Shown here piece after piece: positions 1 through 8,105 of a DNA stretch of 64,000 bases. A model generated the notes under the pieces. The model was not told where the DNA came from and ran no database searches. It saw only the letters and a program-made list of their open reading frames with translations. Position 1 is the stretch's first letter, and every line of letters begins with the position of its first letter. This stretch comes from UBA8524 sp964215915 (GTDB lineage: Bacteria; Bacteroidota; Bacteroidia; UBA8524), in NCBI GenBank assembly GCA_964215915.1, contig CAXPEB010000026.1, positions 1-64,000 of the forward strand. Reading direction: 5' to 3'. The translations under genes were made by a program, and so were the position numbers.

Positions 1-390
1 TTTTCGCTTCGCCCAGAGGTTCTTTTCACGGGACAGGCTCTCCCATTTTTGCCGGGCCAGTTCCCTGAGGACGTCCGAGTATTCCCGCTCCTCAATTTCA
101 TTAAGCCCCTTGCGAATGCAATATTCACTGATCTTCCGCAGTTTCAATTCCCGAAGAATTCGGTTCCTGCCCCACTTCTTCATACGGAACTTGCCCCGTA
201 CAAAACTTTTGGCAAAACGTTCTTCATCGAGAAATCCTGCACGGCTCAACTCAATAATCACTTCTCCGGCTTCCTCTCCGTACATTCCGAGCCCGGCCAG
301 TTTTTGCTCAACCTCCTGCTGGCAACGGTCCTGATAGGCACAATACCTTTCTAACTTAGACAAAGCTTGTTTCTGAATTGAGTTGAGCAT
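1..390 (-). CDS. recX: Regulatory protein RecX, partial (C-terminus outside window)
   Basis: The minus strand is open from the ATG at 390 to the window edge, giving 130 residues with no stop. The N-terminal part reads SKLERYCAYQDRCQQEVEQKL, then a segment with GFLDEERFAKSFVRGKFRMKKWG and a lysine/arginine-rich helix, which is the classic three-helix repeat pattern of RecX. RecX binds RecA filaments and modulates recombination. The known family is about 150-170 residues in Bacteroidota, so some 20-40 residues probably lie outside. The start at 390 is the first ATG that precedes the conserved AYQDRC helix. The upstream gene is divergent. Identification is from motif recognition only. Confidence 0.85.
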   Translation of the reverse strand, partial: MLNSIQKQALSKLERYCAYQDRCQQEVEQKLAGLGMYGEEAGEVIIELSRAGFLDEERFAKSFVRGKFRMKKWGRNRILRELKLRKISEYCIRKGLNEIEEREYSDVLRELARQKWESLSREKNLWAKRK

Positions 391-505
391 ATCCGTCTTT
401 AACGCGTAAGAGTCGCAGATTTACAAATCTTTCGGGCGAAACTGCCGGTAAATTGGAATAATCTTTGTAAAATTTACCCCCGAAAAGAATTTAATGACTA
501 GCGCA

Positions 506-931
506 ATGAAAAAATTTTTATTATCAACGATGATGGTCATGGCCGGTGTCTTTGCCATGGCTCAGGAAAAGCAGGCTGAAATCAGCTTCGCAGAAACTTC
601 ACACGATTTCGGCACCATCGAAGAAGGTACTCAGGCAACCTATGAGTTTGAATTTACCAATACAGGTGATGCCCCTCTTATTCTGAACAGCGTTAATGCT
701 TCTTGTGGATGTACCACACCGGAGTGGACCAAAGAACCTATTATGAAAGGTCAGAAAGGAAAGATTCGCGTAGTATACAACTCTACCGGCCGCCCTGGTT
801 CCTTCACCAAAAGCATTACCGTTAACTCCAATGCTAAGACCGGAACTATCATCCTGACCATCAAAGGAACGGTGAACCCCAAACAACAGGCACCGAAATC
901 ACCGGTACAAAACGATGCCAAACCTCAGTAA
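506..931 (+). CDS. DUF1573 exported protein (copy 1)
   Basis: This 141-residue product starts MKKFLLSTMMVMAGVFAMAQ, a signal peptide with cleavage after AMA. The mature part holds one DUF1573 domain: HDFGTIEEG, FEFTNTGDAPLIL, then the SCGCT motif, and a closing VNSNAKTG strand. The fold is an immunoglobulin-like beta sandwich, and the family is common in Bacteroidota periplasm or cell surface with no established function. I use the ATG at 506 rather than the one at 494 because it begins the signal peptide directly. The low-complexity tail is rich in P, K and Q. A second copy follows at 1022, separated by a terminator. Confidence 0.85.
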   Translation: MKKFLLSTMMVMAGVFAMAQEKQAEISFAETSHDFGTIEEGTQATYEFEFTNTGDAPLILNSVNASCGCTTPEWTKEPIMKGQKGKIRVVYNSTGRPGSFTKSITVNSNAKTGTIILTIKGTVNPKQQAPKSPVQNDAKPQ

Positions 932-952
932 GACTGATTGAACAACAACATA

Positions 953-983
953 GGAGCCCTGGCCTGAAAGCCGGGGCTTTTTT
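953..983 (+). terminator. Rho-independent terminator after first DUF1573 gene
   Basis: The strand shows AGCCC-T-GGC, a short loop CTGAAA, then GCC-G-GGGCT followed immediately by TTTTTT. It lies 20 bases after the stop of the first DUF1573 gene and before the second, so the two paralogues may be transcribed separately or with attenuation between them. Confidence 0.75.
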
Positions 984-1021
984 GTTGGCACTGATCTTGT
1001 CACCAACCGTAAAAAAACGTC

Positions 1022-1414
1022 ATGAAAAAACTCTACTCCTTCAGCCTGCTTTTTCTTACCGTACTCAGCCTTAATGCCTCCGAAAAAGCTGCCAACATTG
1101 AGTTCAAGGAGCTCACACATGATTTCGGCACTATTCAGGAAGGCGAAAAACCGATCTACAAATTTGAATTCACCAATACCGGTGATGCCCCACTGATCAT
1201 CAACAGCGTAAACAAAAGCTGCGGATGTACGGAACCTGAATTCTCCAAAGAGCCTATCGCCCCGGGTGAAACCGGTTACATTACCGTAGGCTACAATTCA
1301 GTAGGCCGTAACGGTCGTTTTGACAAAAGCCTCACGGTTAACTCCAATGCCAAAGACGGATCCGTAAGACTCCGTATCACCGGCACCGTAGTTACCGGTG
1401 ATGCTGGGAATTAA
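1022..1414 (+). CDS. DUF1573 exported protein (copy 2)
   Basis: A 130-residue protein with the signal peptide MKKLYSFSLLFLTVLSLNAS and a single DUF1573 domain very similar to its upstream neighbour: HDFGTIQEGEKP, FEFTNTGDAPLII, KSCGCTEPEFSKEPI and VNSNAKDGS are shared almost word for word. It lacks the proline/lysine tail of copy 1. The pair looks like a local duplication. Function is unknown; family members are exported beta-sandwich proteins. Its stop codon overlaps the stop of the convergent gene at 1411 by three bases. Confidence 0.85.
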   Translation: MKKLYSFSLLFLTVLSLNASEKAANIEFKELTHDFGTIQEGEKPIYKFEFTNTGDAPLIINSVNKSCGCTEPEFSKEPIAPGETGYITVGYNSVGRNGRFDKSLTVNSNAKDGSVRLRITGTVVTGDAGN

Positions 1415-2253
1415 GCGAAGGACCACCAGCCGCTTAATCCGCCACTATGAACAAATAACACCCTGCTCCCTTCCGGGAAATGGCCTGTGGCAACCATCTC
1501 CAGAAAACGGCTCCACATTTTACCGGTATACACCGGATCAAGGGGAAAGCCGGTTATTGCCTCAAACTCTTTGCAGCATTCAAGTAATCGGGGGTCTGTT
1601 CTGCCGAAACCGCGCCGGGCAGATTCCCTTATTACACGAATGCCTTCGGTTTCCAGCGTGTCTGCAAGTTCCGTGTCTTTCACAGCCATGAATCCATATA
1701 TTTCAGCCGATGTGGGATTGTTTTGCTTTAGCCCCCGCACTGAACAACCACTCCCAACGGCATCCAGGAGATAATCATAACGGTTATCCAATTCGGCCCA
1801 CAGCGTTTGCATTCCTTCCCGACCTTCCGGACAATCGGCTCCTTCCGGAATCCATAACCAGTCATCCTCCATCCTCAGCGAGTGATTTTCCCTACGGACC
1901 CTACGATAGTCCTCCCGGCTCATAAATGTCAGCTCCATTCCCAACTCCTTGCAGGTTTGCAACAAACGATTCCTTACGGCATCGCCCCGCACCACTCCAC
2001 GCGTTCGGAACCCCAACTCTTTTCCGCAGGCGGCAAGTGCCAATAAGTGATTCGACCAGGCTCCGCCGAAGGTTGCAAGCCCTATCGCCTGCAGCTGTTG
2101 TGCCTTCTCAAGTATCCCGGAGAGCTTTCGCCATTTGTTCCCTGAAATCAGAGGATGGATAAGGTCATCACGTTTGATCCACAGATCAATTCCGGCTTCC
2201 TCAACTTCGGGCCAGATCAGCTTTTGCTCCGGGGAAGGCAGTAATAACTTCAC
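1411..2253 (-). CDS. PLP-dependent ACC deaminase / D-cysteine desulfhydrase-like protein
   Basis: A 280-residue fold-type II PLP enzyme. Residues 24-44 carry LWIKRDDLIHP followed by SGNKWRKL, where K40 is the expected PLP lysine; residues 63-70 hold GGAWSNHL, the substrate/PLP contact motif of the family. Members act as 1-aminocyclopropane-1-carboxylate deaminases or D-cysteine desulfhydrases and the substrate cannot be told from sequence alone. The protein is slightly short for the family (usually 300-330). The start is GTG at 2253, overlapping the TGA of the upstream aminopeptidase gene by four bases (GTGA), so the two are probably translationally coupled. Confidence 0.8.
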   Translation of the reverse strand: MKLLLPSPEQKLIWPEVEEAGIDLWIKRDDLIHPLISGNKWRKLSGILEKAQQLQAIGLATFGGAWSNHLLALAACGKELGFRTRGVVRGDAVRNRLLQTCKELGMELTFMSREDYRRVRRENHSLRMEDDWLWIPEGADCPEGREGMQTLWAELDNRYDYLLDAVGSGCSVRGLKQNNPTSAEIYGFMAVKDTELADTLETEGIRVIRESARRGFGRTDPRLLECCKEFEAITGFPLDPVYTGKMWSRFLEMVATGHFPEGSRVLFVHSGGLSGWWSFA

Positions 2254-4127
2254 GGATGATAATCCAACAGTTCGTCGAGGGTATTGACAGACACACTGTG
2301 ATACCCTTCTCTGGCCTCTTTGTAAACAGACAATGCCGCCTCATTCCAATAGGCATTACCTTCCTTCATTGCCCGGTAAAGCGGGGTAAGGAATTTTCTC
2401 CTGCCCACCCGGACCAGAAACTCCCGTATAGCAGGCGTCATACTGCGCCAATCGCTTTGTACGGCCGTTATGAACCACACATCACGCAACTCCGAATTCG
2501 CCTCGCTGAAACCGAAGTTCTGCTCCAAACGAGCTAATACCACCGTATCCTGCGGACCATCCATTCCCCGGATGAAGCGCAGCCAATGGTGGGTACCCCA
2601 GTCTTTTGTACCGGCAATAGCCTTAACATCTCCTGCTTTGATCAGCGGGGCCAGTGAATCCACCCGGTCAAACCCGGAAGAGTGAGGAGCCCGGAAACCG
2701 TCCGGAAGTCCGGGAGAATAGATCCATTCTTCCAAATGAGCCTGTTCCATCCATTCCGGGTTTTCGGAAAGAAGGTTTGTCTTCAGGTATTCCAGGAACG
2801 TGGTTGTGGTCATGGTACCAAAAGCAAAATGATCAAAATAAGCTCTCAGAAAGCGATCGAAACGCTCACGTCCGACCAGGTTTTCCAGATGCCTTAGAAA
2901 AAACCGCCCTTTCTCATAGGCGATATCACTGACTCCATCATCCGGATCCCGACCACTCAGATTGAGGTAAAGGCGGGTATCAGGATCATCCATACCCAAT
3001 TCTTCCAAGGTGCCCATAAGGTCATTGTAGCCCAGAACGGTAAGCATATCCGCGTATTCCTTTCCATATACCGCCTCCATAATACGCTGTTCAAAATAGA
3101 CCGTAAATCCTTCGTTGAGCCAGAAGTCGTTCCAGCTGCGGTTTGTTACCAGGTTACCCGACCAGGAATGCGCCAACTCGTGGGCAACCAGTGCAACCAG
3201 GGAACGGTCACCGGCCAGGATGGTAGGTGTAGCGAAGGTGAGCCTGGGGTTTTCCATCCCTCCAAAAGGAAATGAAGCAGGCAAAAACAGTACATCATAC
3301 TTACCCCATCGATAGGGACCGTAAAGGTCCTCTGCGGCTTTGATCATGGCCGGAAGGTCGCGGAGTTCGTCATATGCCTCTTCCAGAACGGCTGTCTCGG
3401 CATAAACACCACAAACTGCATCATAGGCTTGGTAAGCGATATCCCCGACGGCCAGGGCCAGAAGGTAGGAAGGTATCCGCTGCGGCATCCGGAAAGAGTA
3501 CTTTCCTTCGCCGCTTTTTTCCGCAGGGTTCACGGCACTCATCAGCGCCAGGTAAGCCGTATCGCAGGTAATGTCTGCCGTATAAGTAAAGCGCACCTGC
3601 GGCACATCCATACAAGGCACCCAGGTACGTGCAAGAATCGCCTGGCTCTGGGTATACAGAAACGGTTTCCCGGATACGGTCTGTGAAGCTTTCATCCACT
3701 GCAGGGCCTCTGCCTCTGGCAAAGTATGATATGCAATTTTAACCTCCCGGCTTTCACTATTCACCGGAATGAACAAGCCCTTCCCATAAATTTCGTGGGA
3801 AGCGGTCATATCAAAGTCTGCTTCTTTACCGTCCACCCAGACTTTTTCCACATCCATAGAACGCGTATCCAGACGCAGTACCTTACAGGATTCCTGCGGT
3901 AAAATTTTCCAGGACGCGGTTCCGGCAAGCTGTTCTTTATCAAAATCAACATGCAGGATAAGGTGCAGCGAGTCGATTTTTACCTCATCGAAATTTGCAT
4001 AAGATTGATGCGCATTTAAAAGAGAATCACGTATGTTGGACTGTTCTTTGTTGGTTACTGTGGAGTTTTCACATGACCATGATCCTATCAGGAAAAGCAG
4101 GAATAAGGAAAGGGGTTTACTTTTCAT
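2250..4127 (-). CDS. M1 family metallopeptidase, lipoprotein
   Basis: A 625-residue M1 aminopeptidase. The leader MKSKPLSLFLLFLIGSWSC ends at a cysteine, so it is likely a lipoprotein of the cell envelope. The exopeptidase motif appears as FGGMENPRLTF, and the zinc site is HELAHSW near residue 315 with the third ligand in NEGFTVYFE about 18 residues on. A C-terminal helical domain follows (LTPLYRAMKEG, leukotriene-A4-hydrolase-like). The family trims amino-terminal residues from peptides. It is first in a two-gene unit with the PLP enzyme, suggesting peptide or amino-acid scavenging, although that link is an inference. Confidence 0.9.
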   Translation of the reverse strand: MKSKPLSLFLLFLIGSWSCENSTVTNKEQSNIRDSLLNAHQSYANFDEVKIDSLHLILHVDFDKEQLAGTASWKILPQESCKVLRLDTRSMDVEKVWVDGKEADFDMTASHEIYGKGLFIPVNSESREVKIAYHTLPEAEALQWMKASQTVSGKPFLYTQSQAILARTWVPCMDVPQVRFTYTADITCDTAYLALMSAVNPAEKSGEGKYSFRMPQRIPSYLLALAVGDIAYQAYDAVCGVYAETAVLEEAYDELRDLPAMIKAAEDLYGPYRWGKYDVLFLPASFPFGGMENPRLTFATPTILAGDRSLVALVAHELAHSWSGNLVTNRSWNDFWLNEGFTVYFEQRIMEAVYGKEYADMLTVLGYNDLMGTLEELGMDDPDTRLYLNLSGRDPDDGVSDIAYEKGRFFLRHLENLVGRERFDRFLRAYFDHFAFGTMTTTTFLEYLKTNLLSENPEWMEQAHLEEWIYSPGLPDGFRAPHSSGFDRVDSLAPLIKAGDVKAIAGTKDWGTHHWLRFIRGMDGPQDTVVLARLEQNFGFSEANSELRDVWFITAVQSDWRSMTPAIREFLVRVGRRKFLTPLYRAMKEGNAYWNEAALSVYKEAREGYHSVSVNTLDELLDYHP

Positions 4128-4215
4128 CTTGTAAGCGAATCAAGTGAAAATTCAAGAGAATAAAATAAATCGCCCCGTTTAAAAGTTTTTATGGAAGTTT
4201 TAATTGGCAGCACTA

Positions 4216-4223
4216 TATTTTCG
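4216..4223 (+). promoter_or_regulatory. Possible -7 promoter element, TTCG variant
   Basis: TATTTTCG lies 18 bases before the ATG at 4242. It differs from the Bacteroidota TAnnTTTG consensus by one base. The same TTCG variant occurs close to other starts in this window (25630, 36303, 45655), which is why it is listed. Confidence 0.35.
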
Positions 4224-4241
4224 ACCAGATTTTCAGCAGCT

Positions 4242-4961
4242 ATGAAGTTCAGACTATTCGTCTTGTCTGCCGCGTTTCTGTTTTTTGGTGCGGGCAATGT
4301 ATTTGCCCAGTACGAAGATGATAACGGCGGATACGACAACTACTACGACTACGAATCAAATCCTGACTCTGCCTACGACCCTTACCAGGGATACGACAAC
4401 TACGATAATTACGGTGAAGAGGAAGAAACCCAGAAGAAACCGGAGAAGAAGCCTTATGTGCGCATTGAAATGCCTTACGATACCATAACGGAGATGATCC
4501 ATTATACCGGTATCGTGGAACAACCTGACTCCTACTACGACTCTTTGTACATCCGGGCCAAGCGCTATCTGATAAGCCGTTTCAGCCTTAAGGAAAAAGA
4601 TTTCAAGGAATCTGCCACCACCATGGACAAGATCATCATGACGCTTCAGTTGCCGTATCACATGCAGAAGAACAAATATGTAAAAGAGCATGTGGGTAAC
4701 CTGGAATTCAAACTTGCCCTGCGGTTTAAAGACGGAAAGTACAAATACGATATTGACCACCTTAAGCATGTATACCCGGAGAATGCCAGTGGCTCCAGCA
4801 CACCGGAATACGCATACCTGGAATACTACATGCGCAGTGAGCGAAACATTATCTACTACGATCTATTGTTGCGTGCGGCCGACAAAGAGATCAACTCCCT
4901 GATAGGAGAAATCAAAAACGCCCTGAAAGAACCGATTTATATCGACGAAGACGACTGGTAG
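4242..4961 (+). CDS. DUF4468-like exported protein
   Basis: Starting at the ATG at 4242 the product has 239 residues, with the signal peptide MKFRLFVLSAAFLFFGAGNVFA. Residues 23-60 are extremely rich in Tyr, Asp, Asn and Gly (repeated YDNY and YDPY), followed by a lysine/proline linker. The remainder resembles the DUF4468 domain: a strand with ITEMIHYTGIVEQP, a helix DSLYIRAKRYLISRF, and strands with FKLALRFKDGKYKYDI. That domain has a TATA-box-binding-protein-like fold and no known function. An ATG at 4191 is in frame but would place 17 extra residues ahead of the signal peptide. The gene converges on a DUF4834 gene only one base away. Confidence 0.7.
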   Translation: MKFRLFVLSAAFLFFGAGNVFAQYEDDNGGYDNYYDYESNPDSAYDPYQGYDNYDNYGEEEETQKKPEKKPYVRIEMPYDTITEMIHYTGIVEQPDSYYDSLYIRAKRYLISRFSLKEKDFKESATTMDKIIMTLQLPYHMQKNKYVKEHVGNLEFKLALRFKDGKYKYDIDHLKHVYPENASGSSTPEYAYLEYYMRSERNIIYYDLLLRAADKEINSLIGEIKNALKEPIYIDEDDW

Positions 4962-4962
4962 A

Positions 4963-5202
4963 TCAGTCTTTGACTTCTTCGAAGTCAATGTACTCGCCGG
5001 CGTCATCCAGCGAATTATTGGAAGATCCCGCCTTTTTGGCGGGATTTTCTTTTATGTGCATTGTCCCTTCCTTTTCTTCCCTGTGCGAGCGCCGGTTATC
5101 GTGATAATGATAGTTCTTTACGATGACCCTTGCACTGGTTATAGCCCTATAGAGTTTATAAGCCAGGTAGATCAGAAAAAGGTATAAGAGGAATTTTAGC
5201 AC
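4963..5202 (-). CDS. DUF4834 small membrane protein
   Basis: A 79-residue protein with one N-terminal transmembrane helix (MLKFLLYLFLIYLAYKLYRA), a histidine- and arginine-rich middle, and the ending GEYIDFEEVKD, the conserved signature of DUF4834. The family is small, restricted to Bacteroidota, and of unknown function. It starts 14 bases after the carB stop, so it is probably the second gene of that transcription unit. Confidence 0.75.
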   Translation of the reverse strand: MLKFLLYLFLIYLAYKLYRAITSARVIVKNYHYHDNRRSHREEKEGTMHIKENPAKKAGSSNNSLDDAGEYIDFEEVKD

Positions 5203-5216
5203 AGTTATTCGATTTG

Positions 5217-8036
5217 TTACTTACTCAGGTACATGGATTTCTCCTTGTAAAGCTGCCTGAAGTAAGGATCCTGAAGGTCGCGGATGAAGAGAATGGCTTC
5301 TCCGGTAGATTTCATTTCAGGTCCGAGTTCCTTATTCACTTTGGGAAATTTATTGAAAGAGAACACAGGCTGCTTTATGGCGTAACCCTGCAATTTTTCT
5401 TCCATTCTGAAATCCTTAAGTTTTCCGGCTCCCAACATCACTTTTGTGGCAATATTGACATAGGGCACGTCATAGGCCTTGCAGATAAAGGGCACGGTGC
5501 GCGAAGCACGCGGGTTGGCTTCAATCACATAAACCTTGTCATCTTTGATGGCAAACTGAATATTCAGCAAGCCCCGGATGTTCAGAGCAAAGGCAATTCT
5601 GCTGGTATATTCGCGCATTTGCTCCAGCACGCTCTCAGACAGGCTGAAAGGGGGCAATACGGCAGAAGAATCGCCGGAGTGAATTCCCGCCGGTTCTATA
5701 TGTTCCATCAGCCCGATAATATGCACGTCTTCGCCGTCGCAAATGCTGTCTGATTCCGCTTCCTCGGCACGGTCCAGGAAATGATCGATCAGAACCCGGT
5801 TACCCGGCAGCTGACCGAGCAGGTTTACTACGGCATGTTCCAGTTCTTCGTCGTTGATGACGATCTTCATGCCCTGACCTCCCAGCACGTATGAAGGACG
5901 AACCAGTACGGGATACCCCACTTTGTTGGCTATCTCCAGCGCCTCATCTGCCGTTTCCGCCACTCCATACAAGGGGTAGGGAATATCCAGGCTTTTCAGC
6001 AAGTCGGAGAAACGACCCCGGTCTTCGGCAACATCCATATCCGGGAAGCTTGTCCCGATGATTTTAATCCCTCTCTCATGCAGCTTTTCAGCCAGTTTCA
6101 GGGCAGTTTGCCCGCCAAGCTGTACGATAACCCCTTCGGGCTTTTCCATTTCGATCAGTTCAAAAAGGTGCTCCCAGTATACCGGCTCAAAGAAGAGTTT
6201 ATCGGCCATGTCAAAGTCAGTGGAAACAGTTTCCGGGTTACAGTTGACCATGATGGCTTCATAGCCTGACTCCTTGGAGGCCAGCAAACCGTGTACACAG
6301 CTGTAGTCGAACTCAATTCCTTGTCCGATCCGGTTGGGACCGGAGCCCAGCACGACAATCTTCTTTTTATCGCTGACCACCGATTCATTCTCTCCGTCAA
6401 AAGAGGAATAGAAGTAGTTGGTACTGCTGGGGAACTCTGCCGCGCAGGTATCCACCATTTTATAGATGCGGTGTATTCCCGTTTGCTTACGTTTGGCATA
6501 AACCATATCCTCTGTGGTATCCCCGCCCAGCAGGTATGCTATCTGCATATCGGAAAATCCTTTTTGCTTGGCCTCCCGAAGCAGTTCTGAAGGGATATTG
6601 GAGATACTGAAACGCCGTATATCGTTTTCTGTTTTCACGAGGTCCTGAATCTGCATCAGGAACCAGCGGTCAATTCTGGTAATTTTCTGAACGGAAGTTA
6701 CCGGTACTCCAAGTGCCAGGGCATCCTTCACATGGAAGATGCGGTCCCAGCTGGCATGTTCCAGTCCTTCCAGGATAGTATCAAGATTACGGGTTTGTTT
6801 GCCATCGGCTCCCAAGCCGTGACGACCGATTTCGAGCGACTGGCAGGCTTTCTGGATCGCTTCCTGGAAACTACGCCCGATACTCATCACCTCTCCTACT
6901 GACTTCATCTGCAAACCCAGAGTATGGTCCGAACCCTGGAACTTGTCAAAGTTCCAGCGCGGGATCTTCACGATTACATAATCGATGGATGGTTCGAAGA
7001 AGGCAGAGGTGGTCTTGGTCACGGGGTTCATCAACTCATCCAGGTTATACCCAAGCGCCAGCTTTGCTGCAATCTTCGCAATGGGATAACCGGTAGCCTT
7101 GGAAGCCAGTGCCGAAGAACGTGATACCCTCGGGTTGATCTCAATGGCGATGATGTCCTCGTTTTCCGGATTCACGGAGAATTGTACGTTACACCCACCG
7201 GCAAATTTGCCCATGGCACGCATCATCTTGAATGCCTGATTCCGCATTTCCTGGAAACAGGTATCTGAGAGGGTCATGGCCGGGGCCACCGTGATCGAAT
7301 CGCCGGTGTGAATGCCCATCGGGTCAAAGTTTTCTATCGTACAGATTACCGCGATATCGTCTTTATTGTCGCGGAGCAATTCAAGCTCAAACTCTTTCCA
7401 GCCCAGAACAGCCTTTTCTACCAGCACCTCATGGGTAGGTGAAGCCTCCAAGCCGCGCTTCAGGGCTTCGTCAAAATCTTCTTTCCTATGAACAAAGCTG
7501 CCTCCGGTTCCGCCTAAGGTAAACGATGGGCGAATTACCAGGGGATATCCGATTTCCTGCGCTATCTCCTTCCCTTCCAGGTAGGAGTTTGCAATTTTTG
7601 AAGGTGCAATGCCGATATCCAGCTTCACCATCAACTGCCTGAACTTTTCCCGATCCTCTGTGGTCTGTATGGCGTTGATGTCTACCCCGATGATCTTCAC
7701 TCCGTATTTTTCCCAAAGACCTACCTCATCGGCATCGATACACAGGTTGAGCGCCGTTTGTCCTCCCATGGTTGGGAGCACGGCATCGATCTTCCTTTCT
7801 TTCAGGATCTTCTCCAGCGACTCAACGTTAAGCGGCAACAGATAGATATGGTCGGCAGTTACCGGGTCGGTCATGATGGTAGCCGGATTGGAATTGATCA
7901 GGGAAACCTCTATTCCTTCTTCACGTAGCGCCCGGGCCGCCTGGCTACCGGAATAATCAAATTCACAAGCCTGGCCGATGATAATGGGGCCGCTACCGAT
8001 GATCAGAATGGAGTTGATGGATGTATCTCTAGGCAT
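5217..8036 (-). CDS. carB: Carbamoyl-phosphate synthase large subunit, short form
   Basis: A 939-residue protein with the duplicated ATP-grasp structure of CarB. It makes carbamoyl phosphate from bicarbonate, ATP and glutamine-derived ammonia for pyrimidine and arginine synthesis. The first half starts with SILIIGSGPIIIGQACEFDYSG and has the GGTGGSF and EINPRVSRSSALASKATGYP motifs; the second half repeats these as VLGSGPNRIGQGIEFDYS, YVLGGQGM and IEANPRASRT. It ends about 130 residues earlier than the 1070-residue E. coli enzyme, stopping at the end of the second ATP-grasp unit, so the C-terminal MGS-like allosteric domain is absent. No carA is present in this window. Confidence 0.95.
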   Translation of the reverse strand: MPRDTSINSILIIGSGPIIIGQACEFDYSGSQAARALREEGIEVSLINSNPATIMTDPVTADHIYLLPLNVESLEKILKERKIDAVLPTMGGQTALNLCIDADEVGLWEKYGVKIIGVDINAIQTTEDREKFRQLMVKLDIGIAPSKIANSYLEGKEIAQEIGYPLVIRPSFTLGGTGGSFVHRKEDFDEALKRGLEASPTHEVLVEKAVLGWKEFELELLRDNKDDIAVICTIENFDPMGIHTGDSITVAPAMTLSDTCFQEMRNQAFKMMRAMGKFAGGCNVQFSVNPENEDIIAIEINPRVSRSSALASKATGYPIAKIAAKLALGYNLDELMNPVTKTTSAFFEPSIDYVIVKIPRWNFDKFQGSDHTLGLQMKSVGEVMSIGRSFQEAIQKACQSLEIGRHGLGADGKQTRNLDTILEGLEHASWDRIFHVKDALALGVPVTSVQKITRIDRWFLMQIQDLVKTENDIRRFSISNIPSELLREAKQKGFSDMQIAYLLGGDTTEDMVYAKRKQTGIHRIYKMVDTCAAEFPSSTNYFYSSFDGENESVVSDKKKIVVLGSGPNRIGQGIEFDYSCVHGLLASKESGYEAIMVNCNPETVSTDFDMADKLFFEPVYWEHLFELIEMEKPEGVIVQLGGQTALKLAEKLHERGIKIIGTSFPDMDVAEDRGRFSDLLKSLDIPYPLYGVAETADEALEIANKVGYPVLVRPSYVLGGQGMKIVINDEELEHAVVNLLGQLPGNRVLIDHFLDRAEEAESDSICDGEDVHIIGLMEHIEPAGIHSGDSSAVLPPFSLSESVLEQMREYTSRIAFALNIRGLLNIQFAIKDDKVYVIEANPRASRTVPFICKAYDVPYVNIATKVMLGAGKLKDFRMEEKLQGYAIKQPVFSFNKFPKVNKELGPEMKSTGEAILFIRDLQDPYFRQLYKEKSMYLSK

Positions 8037-8059
8037 AAGCAGGAAGCAGAAAAATCGGG

Positions 8060-8067
8060 CAAAGATA
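8060..8067 (-). promoter_or_regulatory. TAnnTTTG promoter element for carB
   Basis: On the minus strand the sequence reads TATCTTTG, an exact match to the Bacteroidota -7 element, 24 bases before the carB ATG. The predicted leader is about 20 bases. Confidence 0.55.
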
Positions 8068-8105
8068 GAAATTTTTACCAGTCTGAAAGGGCCAGACCCC
8101 GTGAA

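Noticed and set aside
494..505. Upstream ATG at 494 for the first DUF1573 gene
   Set aside because: It adds four residues ahead of a normal signal peptide; the ATG at 506 matches its paralogue.
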